From positions 1-33,910 of the forward strand of contig JALFCW010000024.1 of NCBI GenBank assembly GCA_022771625.1: a stretch of 33,910 nt of DNA. The letters are read 5' to 3'. Numbering within the stretch: the stretch's first letter is position 1; each line of letters opens with the position of its first letter. The notes under the pieces are model-generated. The model was not told the DNA's origin, made no database searches, and was given only the letters and a program-made list of their open reading frames with translations. Source of the stretch: Prevotella sp. Its GTDB lineage: Bacteria > Bacteroidota > Bacteroidia > Bacteroidales > Bacteroidaceae. Positions 13,933 through 23,037 of this stretch are shown in pieces. A program made the position numbers and the translations under genes.

Positions 13933-16900
13933 ATGAATATTCAGGAATTAAGTCAGTTATATTCCCATATGCCACAGGTGGCGGCACTTGCAAAAGTGAT
14001 GGGCGACAGCAAGTCGAGAAATATCTTTCTTGACGGACTCCTTGCGTCTTCCTCTGCATTGCTCTTCGGAAGTTTGACCACAAAGTGCAAAACAAAAATT
14101 ATGTTTGTCATGCAGGATGCTGACGAGGCGGGATATCTTTATCACGACCTAACACAGATTCTTGGCGACAAACAGGTGCTCTTCTTCCCATCTTCATATC
14201 GCAGGGCTGTGAAATATGGTCAGAAAGACTCTGCAAATGAAATTCTGCGAACCGAAACTTTGTGTGAGATTAAAAATGAAGAAGACAACAAGAAGAAAGA
14301 CAGTTCTCTATTCATCGTGTCTTATCCTGAGGCTATGGCCGAACTTGTTGTGTCGCACAATAGTATGGACAGCAGAATGCTGACATTAGCCAAAGGCGAG
14401 GAGAAACCAATGAACGACATTGTGTCAACATTTAGGGATTTCGGTTTTTCTGAGGTTGACTATGTTTATGAACCAGGACAATTTGCCCGACGAGGAAGTA
14501 TTCTCGATGTATTTTCATTCAGTAGTGAGTATCCATTCCGCATTGACTTCTTCGGCGACGAGATTGACACTATACGCACATTCGAAGTGGAAAACCAATT
14601 GTCGAAGGACAAATGCGAAAATGTAACTATAGTTCCCGAACTATCACAAAGCAATGAGGAACGCATTCCTATCTTGCAGTTTTTGCCGAAAGACACATTT
14701 CTTTGCATGAAAGACTTCACCTACGTGTGCGATATTATTAATAAGGTGTATGAAGAGGGATTCTCGCAACAGGCGCTCGTAGAGATGACTGCAGGTGCAA
14801 CTGAAATGGAATGTCAGGAGATAATGAACCGCATGAGGAGTGATATTCAATTGGTGACAGCCAGCACATTCATGCGCGATGCCTTAGACTTCCGAATGAT
14901 AGAGATGGGGCACAAACCTAGTCGTAATGCTGATACTACCATAAGATTCGACATCAAGCCTCAACCACTATTTCATAAGAATTTTGATCTTCTGAAAAAA
15001 TCGCTAGAAGACTATCAGCTTATGGGATATAAGGTGTATATCCTTGCTGACAGCAGGAAACAGCAAGAGAGATTGAAAGAAATACTGGAAGCCTTCGTTC
15101 CGGTTGACAAAACCCTGCACGAAGGGTTTGTGGATAACATGATGAAGGCATGTTTCTTCACGGACCACCAGATATTCGACAGGTTTCACAAGTATAACCT
15201 CCGCTCCGAAAAAGCGCGAAGCGGTAAGGTGGCACTCACTCTAAAGGAGATTAGCCAGTTTGAAATAGGCGACTATGTAGTGCATATCGACCACGGCATA
15301 GGCAAGTTTGGCGGTTTGGTGCGCATGCCACAAGGTGATGGTTATCAAGAAATGATAAAGATTACCTATCAACGCGGAGATGCCATCTACGTATCGATAC
15401 ATTCATTATATAAGGTATCAAAATACAAAGCACAGGATAATGGCGAACCGCCAAGAATGTCAACCCTCGGCACTGGTCAATGGGAAAGACTGAAGGAACG
15501 CACGAAGTCGAAGATAAAGGACATCGCGCGCGACCTTATATTATTATATGCCAAGCGACGCAAAGAAAAGGGATTCCCGTTCAGTCACGACTCATATCTG
15601 CAACACGAACTGGAGGCCAGTTTCCTTTATGAGGACACTCCCGACCAGTTGAAGGCTACAAACGACGTAAAGGCCGATATGGAAAAAGCACGCCCCATGG
15701 ACCGACTTGTATGTGGTGATGTAGGATTTGGTAAAACGGAGGTAGCGGTTAGAGCTGCCTTTAAGGCTGCCACCGACTCGAAGCAGGTGGCAGTGCTTGT
15801 ACCTACTACTGTACTTGCATACCAACATTTCCAGACATTCAGCAAGCGACTGAAGGATTTCCCGGTTAGGGTGGATTATCTGACCAGGGCTCGAAGTGCA
15901 AAACAGACAAAGGAACTCCTGAAGGACCTGGAAGATGGAAAAATAGATATTCTTATCGGCACGCATAAACTGATAAGCAAGCAAGTGAAATTCAAGGATC
16001 TCGGTTTGCTAATCATCGACGAAGAACAGAAATTCGGAGTGAGCACCAAAGAGAAACTCCGCCAAATAAAGGTGAACGTGGATACACTGACGATGTCTGC
16101 CACCCCAATCCCTCGCACACTGCAATTCTCTTTAGTGGGTGCGCGCGACTTGAGCGTCATACAGACGCCTCCACCCAACCGCTATCCTATACAGACAGAG
16201 ATTCACACTTTCAGTCCGGAGATCATCGTTGATGCAATAAACTTCGAGATGAGCCGCAACGGACAGGTGTATATCGTGAACAACAGAATCAGTGACTTGC
16301 AGCGATTGAAGGAAACCATACTGAAATACATACCAGATGTCCGTATCGCCATCGGACACGGACAGATGAAGCCCGAAGAACTCGAGCACATCATCCTCGA
16401 CTTTGCAAATTACGACTACGACGTACTGATATCCACGACTATCGTGGAGAACGGCATTGACATACCCAATGCCAATACCATCATCATCAATAGTGCGCAA
16501 TACTTCGGACTAAGCGACCTCCACCAGATGCGAGGACGAGTGGGACGAGGCAATCGCAAGGCATTCTGCTATCTATTGGCCCCACCCTTGTCGGCTCTCA
16601 ACCAGGAGTCGCGCAGGAGATTGGAAGCATTGGAGAATTTCAGCGACCTGGGCAGCGGTATCAACATAGCAATGCAGGATCTCGACATACGTGGTGCTGG
16701 AAATATGCTGGGTGCCGAGCAAAGCGGATTTATCGCCGACCTTGGTTACGAGACATATCAAAAGATACTCTCACAAGCAGTAACCGAACTGAAGAACGAT
16801 GAATTCAGCGAGATATACAAGGAAGAAATAAAGAGTGGAGAGATGACTGGCGAAGATTTCGTTGACGACTGTTCGGTGGAAAGCGACATCGAGATGTATT

Positions 16901-17316
16901 TCCCCGACCAATGGGTTCCTACTGACAGTGAGAGGATGTTGCTCTACAGGGAATTGGACAATCTTAAGACTGACGACGAACTGGCACGCTACCGCCAAAG
17001 ACTTATCGACCGATTTGGAGAGATTCCCAAGGTGGCCAACGAGCTCATGAATGTTGTGCCACTGCGTCGCAAGGCCAAACAACTGGGTTGCGAGAGGTTG
17101 ATGCTTAAAATGGGACGCATGACAATGTTCTTCGTAAGCAATCCCAACAGTCCCTACTACCAGAGTCAGGCCTTTGACTCTATTCTCAACTATATTGCAT
17201 CAAATCCCAGAAGATGCAATATCCGTGAAAACAACGGCAAGCGTAGTCTTGTAGTCAATGACGTGAAGACTGTAGAAGACGCTATTGCTGTTTTTGAAGA
17301 AATTTCTTTTGTATGA
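13933..17316 (+). CDS. mfd: Transcription-repair coupling factor Mfd
   Basis: A 1127-residue Mfd, the usual length. An N-terminal UvrB-homology region (about 1-350) contains SYRRAVKYG and the YEPGQFARRGSILDVFS block. The CarD-like RNA-polymerase-interacting domain follows near residue 440 (FEIGDYVVHIDHGIGKFGGL). The SF2 translocase has Walker A GDVGFGKT (about 595-602), Walker B DEEQ (about 696-699) and SATPIPRTL; the second helicase lobe carries HGQM and QMRGRVGRGNRKA. The C-terminal domain that contacts UvrA follows (about 980-1127). Mfd pushes stalled polymerase off damaged DNA and recruits UvrA. I chose 13933 because the longer frame would begin upstream of the promoter boxes. The symporter gene overlaps by 4 bases. 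Confidence 0.97.
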   Translation: MNIQELSQLYSHMPQVAALAKVMGDSKSRNIFLDGLLASSSALLFGSLTTKCKTKIMFVMQDADEAGYLYHDLTQILGDKQVLFFPSSYRRAVKYGQKDSANEILRTETLCEIKNEEDNKKKDSSLFIVSYPEAMAELVVSHNSMDSRMLTLAKGEEKPMNDIVSTFRDFGFSEVDYVYEPGQFARRGSILDVFSFSSEYPFRIDFFGDEIDTIRTFEVENQLSKDKCENVTIVPELSQSNEERIPILQFLPKDTFLCMKDFTYVCDIINKVYEEGFSQQALVEMTAGATEMECQEIMNRMRSDIQLVTASTFMRDALDFRMIEMGHKPSRNADTTIRFDIKPQPLFHKNFDLLKKSLEDYQLMGYKVYILADSRKQQERLKEILEAFVPVDKTLHEGFVDNMMKACFFTDHQIFDRFHKYNLRSEKARSGKVALTLKEISQFEIGDYVVHIDHGIGKFGGLVRMPQGDGYQEMIKITYQRGDAIYVSIHSLYKVSKYKAQDNGEPPRMSTLGTGQWERLKERTKSKIKDIARDLILLYAKRRKEKGFPFSHDSYLQHELEASFLYEDTPDQLKATNDVKADMEKARPMDRLVCGDVGFGKTEVAVRAAFKAATDSKQVAVLVPTTVLAYQHFQTFSKRLKDFPVRVDYLTRARSAKQTKELLKDLEDGKIDILIGTHKLISKQVKFKDLGLLIIDEEQKFGVSTKEKLRQIKVNVDTLTMSATPIPRTLQFSLVGARDLSVIQTPPPNRYPIQTEIHTFSPEIIVDAINFEMSRNGQVYIVNNRISDLQRLKETILKYIPDVRIAIGHGQMKPEELEHIILDFANYDYDVLISTTIVENGIDIPNANTIIINSAQYFGLSDLHQMRGRVGRGNRKAFCYLLAPPLSALNQESRRRLEALENFSDLGSGINIAMQDLDIRGAGNMLGAEQSGFIADLGYETYQKILSQAVTELKNDEFSEIYKEEIKSGEMTGEDFVDDCSVESDIEMYFPDQWVPTDSERMLLYRELDNLKTDDELARYRQRLIDRFGEIPKVANELMNVVPLRRKAKQLGCERLMLKMGRMTMFFVSNPNSPYYQSQAFDSILNYIASNPRRCNIRENNGKRSLVVNDVKTVEDAIAVFEEISFV

Positions 17317-18761
17317 CGATAGTATTGACTATATTGGTGTATTTTGCGGCATTATATCTGTTTAGCCGCATAATGACAGGGCGAAAAGCCAACAATGAGA
17401 CATTCTTCCGCGGCAACAGAAAATCACCCTGGTATATGGTAGCGTTCGGTATGGTGGGAGCCTCTATCTCCGGCATTACATTTGTGTCTGTACCTGGTAT
17501 GGTGATGAAGATGGACATGACATATATGCAAACATGCATCGGTTTTATCTTCGGTTACTTTGCCATAGCATTCCTTTTGCTACCTGTTTACTATCGCAAC
17601 AACCTGACAACAATATACTCCTACCTAGGCAATCGGCTAGGAAGACGATCATACAAGACCGGAGCTTGGTATTTCCTTCTTTCCAAGATTATCGGTGCTT
17701 CGGTACGTTTTTATGTTGTTTGTATTATTCTACAGGATTACGTCTTCACCAATATAGGTATTTCATTTGAGATAACCGTAGTGATAATGGTTGCACTGAT
17801 ATGGCTTTACACCCGCAAGGGAGGCATAAAGACCTTGGTATGGACTGACACCTTTCAGACGACCTGCCTCTTTGGTGCACTAATACTGATAATTGTCAAT
17901 GTGGCTTCTTCGCTCAACATGAGTTTGCCTGAAGCCTTTCATGCCATAAACGACAATAGCATGAGCCGCATATTCGTATTCGACGACCCTAAATCGACAC
18001 AGTATTTCTGGAAACAGTTCTTAAGTGGCATTTTTATTGTGATAGTCATGACTGGTCTTGACCAGGACATGATGCAGAAAAATCTTACATGCAAATCACT
18101 TCGCGAAGCACAGAAGGACATGTGTACCTATGGATTTGCGTTTGTTCCCGCCAACGCCCTCTTTTTGGGTCTCGGAATACTGCTTGTACTCTTAGCCTCG
18201 AAAACAGATAGCCCTCTTCCCTCATCCGGCGACTCTCTACTTCCCATGTTTGCCGCAACGGGATATTTGGGCGAAACAGTAGTAATATTGTTCACCATCG
18301 GTATTGTGGCTGCATCATTCAGCAGTGCCGACTCTGCCCTTACAGCCCTTACCACATGTTTCTGTGTGGATGTAATGGAAAAAGCGGACGACGAAAAACT
18401 TCGACGCAAGACCCATGTCATACTTTGCTCAATCTTTGTGGTGTTTATACTATTGTTTAAGATGGTCAACTCCACCAGTGTAATAGATGCCATTTACATA
18501 ATATGCTCATATACCTACGGACCATTGTTAGGTCTATTTGCTTTCGCCATATTATGTCCACGTCTCCGACCGATGGACAAGGCTGTTCCGTATATAGCCA
18601 TAGCCTCGCCTATTGTCTGTTATGCCACAGACTATCTCACGCAAATGTTATGGGGATATAAATTCGGATATGAACTATTAATGCTCAACGGCACGCTGAC
18701 ATTTATTGGTTTATTATGCTCTCGATATATTCAGAAGGCTGCATACCAAACTCCTTCTTGA
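17313..18761 (+). CDS. Sodium:solute symporter (SSS family)
   Basis: A 482-residue membrane protein with about 13 predicted transmembrane helices. SSS-family features are visible: SRIMTGRKANNETFFRGNRKSPW after the first helix, the glycine/serine-rich GMVGASISGITFVSVPG (helix 1-prime region), and the sodium-site serines ASFSSADSALTALTT in the later helix. It imports a small solute with sodium across the cytoplasmic membrane; the substrate (sugar, sialic acid, proline or other) is not readable. Its ATG overlaps the mfd stop (ATGA). The 3-prime end overlaps the hybrid kinase gene on the opposite strand by 59 bases. Confidence 0.9.
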   Translation: MTIVLTILVYFAALYLFSRIMTGRKANNETFFRGNRKSPWYMVAFGMVGASISGITFVSVPGMVMKMDMTYMQTCIGFIFGYFAIAFLLLPVYYRNNLTTIYSYLGNRLGRRSYKTGAWYFLLSKIIGASVRFYVVCIILQDYVFTNIGISFEITVVIMVALIWLYTRKGGIKTLVWTDTFQTTCLFGALILIIVNVASSLNMSLPEAFHAINDNSMSRIFVFDDPKSTQYFWKQFLSGIFIVIVMTGLDQDMMQKNLTCKSLREAQKDMCTYGFAFVPANALFLGLGILLVLLASKTDSPLPSSGDSLLPMFAATGYLGETVVILFTIGIVAASFSSADSALTALTTCFCVDVMEKADDEKLRRKTHVILCSIFVVFILLFKMVNSTSVIDAIYIICSYTYGPLLGLFAFAILCPRLRPMDKAVPYIAIASPIVCYATDYLTQMLWGYKFGYELLMLNGTLTFIGLLCSRYIQKAAYQTPS

Positions 18762-20430
18762 ATATAGTGGCAAAGTACTTCGGATCCTTAAAACCTACAC
18801 TATAAGCCAAGTCACTAACTCGAATACCAGGTGTAGCCTTTGCCAGTCGGCAGGCTTCCTTCATTCTCATATCGCGAATAAAACTGGTGGCATTCATTCC
18901 AGTGACGGCACGCAGTTTATTGTAGAGTGACGACGAACTCATTCCCATATCAGATGCAAATGTTTCTCTATCATAGTCAGAGTCATCGATATGTTTATGC
19001 ACGCAAGCAATTGCCTTGTCAAGGAATTCCTTATCAGGTGACGGCATCGTTGCACTCTTGGTGCGTACATCCTCAATGGTCTGTTGCTTAAACTCACGTG
19101 TGATACGTTGACGGTTTTCAATCAAGTTGTTAATACGCAACTGCAGTTCCTTCACCTTGAAAGGCTTTGTCATATATGCGTCCGCACCAATTTCCAATCC
19201 TTCCTCCTTGTCGTTTTCTTGTGTCTTAGCTGTAAGAAGGATAATGGGCAAATGACAATAGTCGTTACTATTTTTTACATATTTAACCAATTCATATCCG
19301 TCCATCTCTGGCATCATCACATCTGATATTATAAGGTCAAGCTCATTCTTATGTATTTCATCAACAGCCTCCTTGCCATTGTATGCTGTAACAACATTGT
19401 ATTTTTTCGACAGAAGATGTTTCATCATCAGCAGCAACTCTACATTGTCCTCCACAATAAGTATGCGATAGGCATCATCATCCGACGAATCAACATTATT
19501 GTCTATATTAACCTCATTATTGTTTCCTTTTTCATTAAATATAAAGTCTTTACTGAAGATTGGATCGTCATCTTCTACATCAAGAACAAAAGACACGGGT
19601 TTGTTGATATCTACTTTATTCTTTTCATCTATCTGCGATGGGGCAAACGAATCCTTACTGATAGGCAGCATTATATTGAATGTCGTACCCTTCCCTTCCT
19701 CACTCTCATACGTCAAATCTCCATTATTAAGATATACAAGATCGCGCGTGAGAGATAGTCCAATACCAGTACCCATAGTGTTAAATCGCCTATATTCTCC
19801 ATCGAAGAAGAGTTCAAACAAATGCTTTTTGCGCGACTCCGGAATACCACATCCATTGTCTTTAACACTAATAATCACCTTGTCATACCTGTCATTGGTT
19901 CTGGCAAATAATTCCACACGCCCATTGTCTCCAGTAGTATATTTAGCAGCATTTGACAAGAGATTGAATATAATCTTATCCAACTTGTCAGTATCTATCC
20001 AACCCATCATACTTTCCGGTTGGCATTTTATACTAAATTCTAGATTCTTTTTAGCCATTAGCGGAATGATAGTTCGGGCAGTATTTCGGATATATGCCAT
20101 AACGTCGCCATGCGAGACGAGTAATTTCAGACTACCATCCTTAGCTTTGGCAGTTTCAAGTATCTGCTGAAGAAGTCTCACCGATCTTTGTATATTTATC
20201 TCCATGAGTGCATATTGACTTTTATACTTAGGTTCGGCGGCACGTAGATTTTCTATAGAGGCTGAAAGAATAGTCAAAGGAGTGAGAAGTTCGTGGGTCA
20301 AACTGGTAAACATCATACTCTGTTGAGCTTTTTGTCTCAACTTCGCATTACGCAAATTCAGCCTCATAACAACAACTACTGCTATAACAAGGGCGATAAT
20401 GAGTATTTCTATAATATCTATTAAATCCAC
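18703..20430 (-). CDS. Hybrid histidine kinase / response regulator / AraC-type regulator
   Basis: A one-piece two-component system, 575 residues from a GTG start. Residue numbers below count from an alternative ATG at 20514, which adds 28. A single membrane segment (about 33-51) is followed by HisKA with FTSLTHELLTPL (phosphoacceptor H74), an ATPase with NLLSNAAKYT, DNGCGIP and GTGIGLSL, an acidic linker rich in D, N and V (about 290-345), a receiver domain (ILIVEDN, phosphoacceptor D398 in ISDVMMPEMDG, K450), and a C-terminal AraC DNA-binding domain (about 500-600). Unlike Bacteroides HTCS regulators it has no periplasmic sensor, so the signal must come through the membrane segment or a partner. 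I prefer GTG at 20430 because the ATG frame would run through a TATCTTCG promoter-like box, and the 28 extra residues look non-coding. Confidence 0.9.
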   Translation of the reverse strand: MDLIDIIEILIIALVIAVVVVMRLNLRNAKLRQKAQQSMMFTSLTHELLTPLTILSASIENLRAAEPKYKSQYALMEINIQRSVRLLQQILETAKAKDGSLKLLVSHGDVMAYIRNTARTIIPLMAKKNLEFSIKCQPESMMGWIDTDKLDKIIFNLLSNAAKYTTGDNGRVELFARTNDRYDKVIISVKDNGCGIPESRKKHLFELFFDGEYRRFNTMGTGIGLSLTRDLVYLNNGDLTYESEEGKGTTFNIMLPISKDSFAPSQIDEKNKVDINKPVSFVLDVEDDDPIFSKDFIFNEKGNNNEVNIDNNVDSSDDDAYRILIVEDNVELLLMMKHLLSKKYNVVTAYNGKEAVDEIHKNELDLIISDVMMPEMDGYELVKYVKNSNDYCHLPIILLTAKTQENDKEEGLEIGADAYMTKPFKVKELQLRINNLIENRQRITREFKQQTIEDVRTKSATMPSPDKEFLDKAIACVHKHIDDSDYDRETFASDMGMSSSSLYNKLRAVTGMNATSFIRDMRMKEACRLAKATPGIRVSDLAYSVGFKDPKYFATIFKKEFGMQPSEYIESIINQ

Positions 20431-20449
20431 GATACATTTATTTTGGGTG

Positions 20450-20457
20450 CGAAGATA
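20450..20457 (-). promoter_or_regulatory. -7-like box for the hybrid kinase gene
   Basis: On the minus strand TATCTTCG, one base off TAnnTTTG and a common variant, followed by GCACCC. It implies transcription near 20443 and hence a start codon below that position. No good -33 box is seen. Confidence 0.4.
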
Positions 20458-20615
20458 CAACAAAATCTTCAAAAAACATCGTTTTTCAACAAAAAATAAT
20501 GGTAATATTGACAATTTTTGTTTAATTTGCGTGATTTTTGGTTGAAAATGCGTGATTCTATCGAAAAATCAACCTCAAATAACTTAGATTGAACCTCTGT
20601 TCGAATTTTTATGTT

Positions 20616-20623
20616 TACCTTTG
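20616..20623 (+). promoter_or_regulatory. -7 box upstream of the HAD gene leader
   Basis: TACCTTTG followed by GCATTGCA matches the local promoter style; the -33 region is not convincing. Transcription would start near 20630. Confidence 0.5.
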
Positions 20624-20629
20624 CATTGC

Positions 20630-20752
20630 AAATAAGAAAAAGTCTATACGTTATAAGAATATTAATTTGAATATTAATGGTTAAGGTTTATGGTTGATTA
20701 ATTTAGTTTTTAAAGTTATAAAAGAACTTCGCTGAGAAGCGAGGTTCTTTTT
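20630..20752 (+). ncRNA. Candidate short transcript or attenuator before the HAD gene
   Basis: Between the -7 box and a good terminator lie about 120 AT-rich bases. They contain a direct repeat of GAATATTAAT (20657-20666 and 20669-20678) and several GGTT units. No coding frame is convincing. It could be a small RNA or a leader that conditionally stops transcription before the HAD gene. Confidence 0.4.
20722..20752 (+). terminator. Intrinsic terminator upstream of the HAD gene
   Basis: AAGAACTTCGCT (20722-20733) pairs with AGCGAGGTTCTT (20738-20749), one U-G pair, with a GAGA tetraloop, and is followed by a run of five T (20748-20752). It lies 65 bases before the HAD start codon, with no gene upstream on this strand. 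Confidence 0.85.
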
Positions 20753-20817
20753 AAAACAAAAAAAGCAAGTTGCCATCCATTCAAACTATATACCATAAAA
20801 ATTAGAAAGGAATAATA

Positions 20818-21273
20818 ATGTATAATAATCTAAATATTGAAAATATGAAAACTGTCATTTTGGATTTTGATGGAACTCTCGACAAGGCCTGTACCACCAT
20901 AAAGATGGTGAAGGAAACACTCAAGGAAATGTATGCCATGGGTGTCACATTAGCTTTGACGAGTAAGAAGGAGCAAGAGATCCTCGAGAATACCCTCGAT
21001 GATTTAAATCTCTCCAACTATTTCTCGGTGATAGTATCAGCAGATAATGCCAAAACAATCGAAACTGATAATGATATGGTACAAGTTGTACTTGATCATA
21101 CAGACAGTGACCCATCGCAAGTACTGATAGTCGGCGAGAATACAGAACATATTAAATTAGGCAAGAAGGCTGGCATTAAGACATGTGCAGTGAAAAACGG
21201 CGACAATAATTGTGATGCCGCAGGAGCTGACTACGTTATCAATGACATCAGAGCCTTGCTCGACATAGTATAA
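20818..21273 (+). CDS. Minimal HAD-like protein with altered motif IV
   Basis: A 151-residue haloacid-dehalogenase-fold protein. Motif I is intact (VILDFDGTL, D16/D18-type pair) and motif II is LTSKK. The cap is almost absent: only about 30 residues separate motifs I and II. Motif IV, normally a G-D-x-x-x-D, reads VGENTEHIKLGKKAG, with E and H in place of the two aspartates that bind magnesium, so catalysis is questionable. The terminal GADYVINDIRALLDIV is typical of phosphoglycolate-phosphatase-like members. The start at 20818 is preceded by GAAAGG (20805-20810), a fair ribosome site; a second ATG at 20845 is possible. A terminator and candidate leader lie upstream. Substrate unknown. Confidence 0.85.
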   Translation: MYNNLNIENMKTVILDFDGTLDKACTTIKMVKETLKEMYAMGVTLALTSKKEQEILENTLDDLNLSNYFSVIVSADNAKTIETDNDMVQVVLDHTDSDPSQVLIVGENTEHIKLGKKAGIKTCAVKNGDNNCDAAGADYVINDIRALLDIV

Positions 21274-21303
21274 CAGACCAATTTCATGACATCAATAAAA
21301 ATC

Positions 21304-21338
21304 AAAAATGGCATCCCCGTTAAGGAGATGCCATTTTT
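21304..21338. terminator. Bidirectional terminator between the HAD gene and trxB
   Basis: AAAAATGGCATC (21304-21315) and GATGCCATTTTT (21327-21338) form a perfect 12-bp stem with an A-run before and T-run after, serving the two convergent genes. Confidence 0.9.
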
Positions 21339-21347
21339 TGTATGTAA

Positions 21348-22292
21348 TTACTTATTTAGAAGATATCGCTCGGCCTCTATGGCAGCCTGGCATCCTGATG
21401 CGGCAGCCGTGATTGCCTGTCGATAAGTTGGGTCGGCAACATCTCCAGCTACGAAGACTCCAGGAATCTTGGTGCGAGGTGTACCATCTATTTTTTTAAT
21501 ATAACCTACTTCATCGGTATCAAGCCATTCCTTGAACACGTCACTATTAGGCTTATGACCTATGGCAAGGAAAAAACCGTCGATAGCAATATCCACCTTT
21601 TCTTCATCAGGTTCTCCCTTGCGCTTCACAAGATGAGCCCCCTCTACACCGTCCTCTCCAAAAAGTCCGATAGTGTTATGCTCAAAAAGAATCTCGATAT
21701 TTTCCTTCTCCATAACCCTTTCCTGCATCACCTTGGATGCACGCAGATAAGGTTTTCTTACTATGAGATACACCTTCTTGGCCAATCCTGAGAGATAGAG
21801 TGCATCCTCGCATGCAGTGTCACCACCTCCCACAACTGCAACAGTTTTCTTTCTATAGAAGAATCCGTCACATGTGGCGCATGCCGATACACCCAAACCA
21901 TTATATTTGCGTTCATCGTCAAGACCAAGGTACTTTGCCGAGGCACCGGTAGCGATAATCACGGTATCGGCTTTTATTATATGTCCATCCTCTACAGTCA
22001 ATGTATAAGGAGCTTCCGACAAGTCGGCTTTCACTATTATACCATCGCGGATGTCAGCACCAAAGTGCTCAGCCTGCTCGCGTATGTCCATCATCATCTG
22101 ATTGCCGTCAACACCCTCGGGATAACCTGGAAAGTTTTCCACCGTAGTGGTTTGCGTCAATTGTCCTCCTGGCTGCAACCCACAATATTCCACAGGTTGC
22201 AAGTTGGCTCTTGAGGCATAAATGGCTGCCGTATATCCGGCAGGACCGCTGCCAATAATAAGGCAACGGACATGTTCTGGAGATTGTGTCAT
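21348..22292 (-). CDS. trxB: Thioredoxin reductase
   Basis: A 314-residue flavoprotein of the low-molecular-weight thioredoxin reductase type. FAD binding shows as GSGPAG (14-19), the redox pair is CATC (C138/C141), NADPH binding is VVGGGDTA (153-160), and the second FAD motif is GVFVAGDVADPTYRQAITAAASG near the end. It passes electrons from NADPH to thioredoxin in the cytoplasm. The start is 11 bases after the peroxidase gene stop, in the same orientation, so the two form an operon: the peroxidase likely uses reduced thioredoxin, which this enzyme supplies. Confidence 0.96.
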   Translation of the reverse strand: MTQSPEHVRCLIIGSGPAGYTAAIYASRANLQPVEYCGLQPGGQLTQTTTVENFPGYPEGVDGNQMMMDIREQAEHFGADIRDGIIVKADLSEAPYTLTVEDGHIIKADTVIIATGASAKYLGLDDERKYNGLGVSACATCDGFFYRKKTVAVVGGGDTACEDALYLSGLAKKVYLIVRKPYLRASKVMQERVMEKENIEILFEHNTIGLFGEDGVEGAHLVKRKGEPDEEKVDIAIDGFFLAIGHKPNSDVFKEWLDTDEVGYIKKIDGTPRTKIPGVFVAGDVADPTYRQAITAAASGCQAAIEAERYLLNK

Positions 22293-22303
22293 ATAGCTTT
22301 CTA

Positions 22304-22864
22304 TTATATATTCTCTTGGAGCAACTGCTGTATGCGTTCCTCTATTGTTTCAATACTTGTGGTGGGTTCAAAACGCTCAACCACCATACCACGCTTATTA
22401 GTAAGGAATTTGGTGAAATTCCACTTAATGTCTGGCTTCTGCTGATAGTCGGGATCCTCTTTCTTGAGCATCTCGTCGAGAATTCCAGTCAGTTTATGAC
22501 CTTTGTCCCACCCTTGGAATCCTTTTTGCTCTGTAAGATACTTGAAAAGCGGATCGGCATCAGGACCATTTACCTTAACCTTCTTGAATCGGGGGAATTC
22601 AGTACCATAGTTGACCTTACAAAACTGATGAATAGACTCGTCAGTGCCAGGAGCCTGCTGGCCAAACTGATTACAGGGGAAATCAAGGATTTCGAATCCC
22701 TGACTATGATATTTCTCGTAGAGTTTTTCTAATTCCTCGTACTGTGGCGTAAAGCCGCACTTTATGGCTGTGTTGACTATGAGCAGCACCTCTGGTGCAT
22801 ACTCCTTGAGAGCAACGCTCTTTCCCTTTCTGTCCTTGACAGTGAAATCAAAAATATTACTCAT
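22304..22864 (-). CDS. Glutathione-peroxidase-family thiol peroxidase
   Basis: A 186-residue GPx-fold protein. The active-site C36 (NTAIKCGFTPQY) replaces selenocysteine, and the family's catalytic Q70 region (FPCNQFGQQ, 62-70) and WNFTKF triad tryptophan/asparagine are present; C64 may act as resolving cysteine. Bacterial members mostly use thioredoxin rather than glutathione to reduce peroxides. It is the first gene of a two-gene operon with trxB and has an excellent promoter, so the pair is a self-contained peroxide defence. Electron donor is inferred from the neighbour. Confidence 0.93.
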   Translation of the reverse strand: MSNIFDFTVKDRKGKSVALKEYAPEVLLIVNTAIKCGFTPQYEELEKLYEKYHSQGFEILDFPCNQFGQQAPGTDESIHQFCKVNYGTEFPRFKKVKVNGPDADPLFKYLTEQKGFQGWDKGHKLTGILDEMLKKEDPDYQQKPDIKWNFTKFLTNKRGMVVERFEPTTSIETIEERIQQLLQENI

Positions 22865-22890
22865 TTTATTTACTTTGTATGATTGCAGTG

Positions 22891-22921
22891 CAAAGATACG
22901 TCAAATAATGGAAAATACAAA
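22891..22921 (-). promoter_or_regulatory. Promoter of the peroxidase-trxB operon
   Basis: On the minus strand TTTG (22921-22918), 19 bases, TATCTTTG (22898-22891): an exact consensus match, with transcription starting about 20 bases before the ATG. Confidence 0.8.
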
Positions 22922-22964
22922 AAGAATACCTGTTTATTTTTTATACTTTAACTAAATACACGAT

Positions 22965-23008
22965 AAAAAAAGAATGTATTGGATATATGCAACTATCCAA
23001 CACATTCT
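22965..23008 (-). terminator. Terminator of the L31 gene
   Basis: Stem AGAATGTATTGGATA (22971-22985) with its inverse (22994-23008), one mismatch, 8-base loop. On the minus strand the stem is followed by a T-run (A-run at 22965-22970). Confidence 0.85.
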
Positions 23009-23037
23009 TCTGATGAGTCCAATTTTAAGAATTTATC

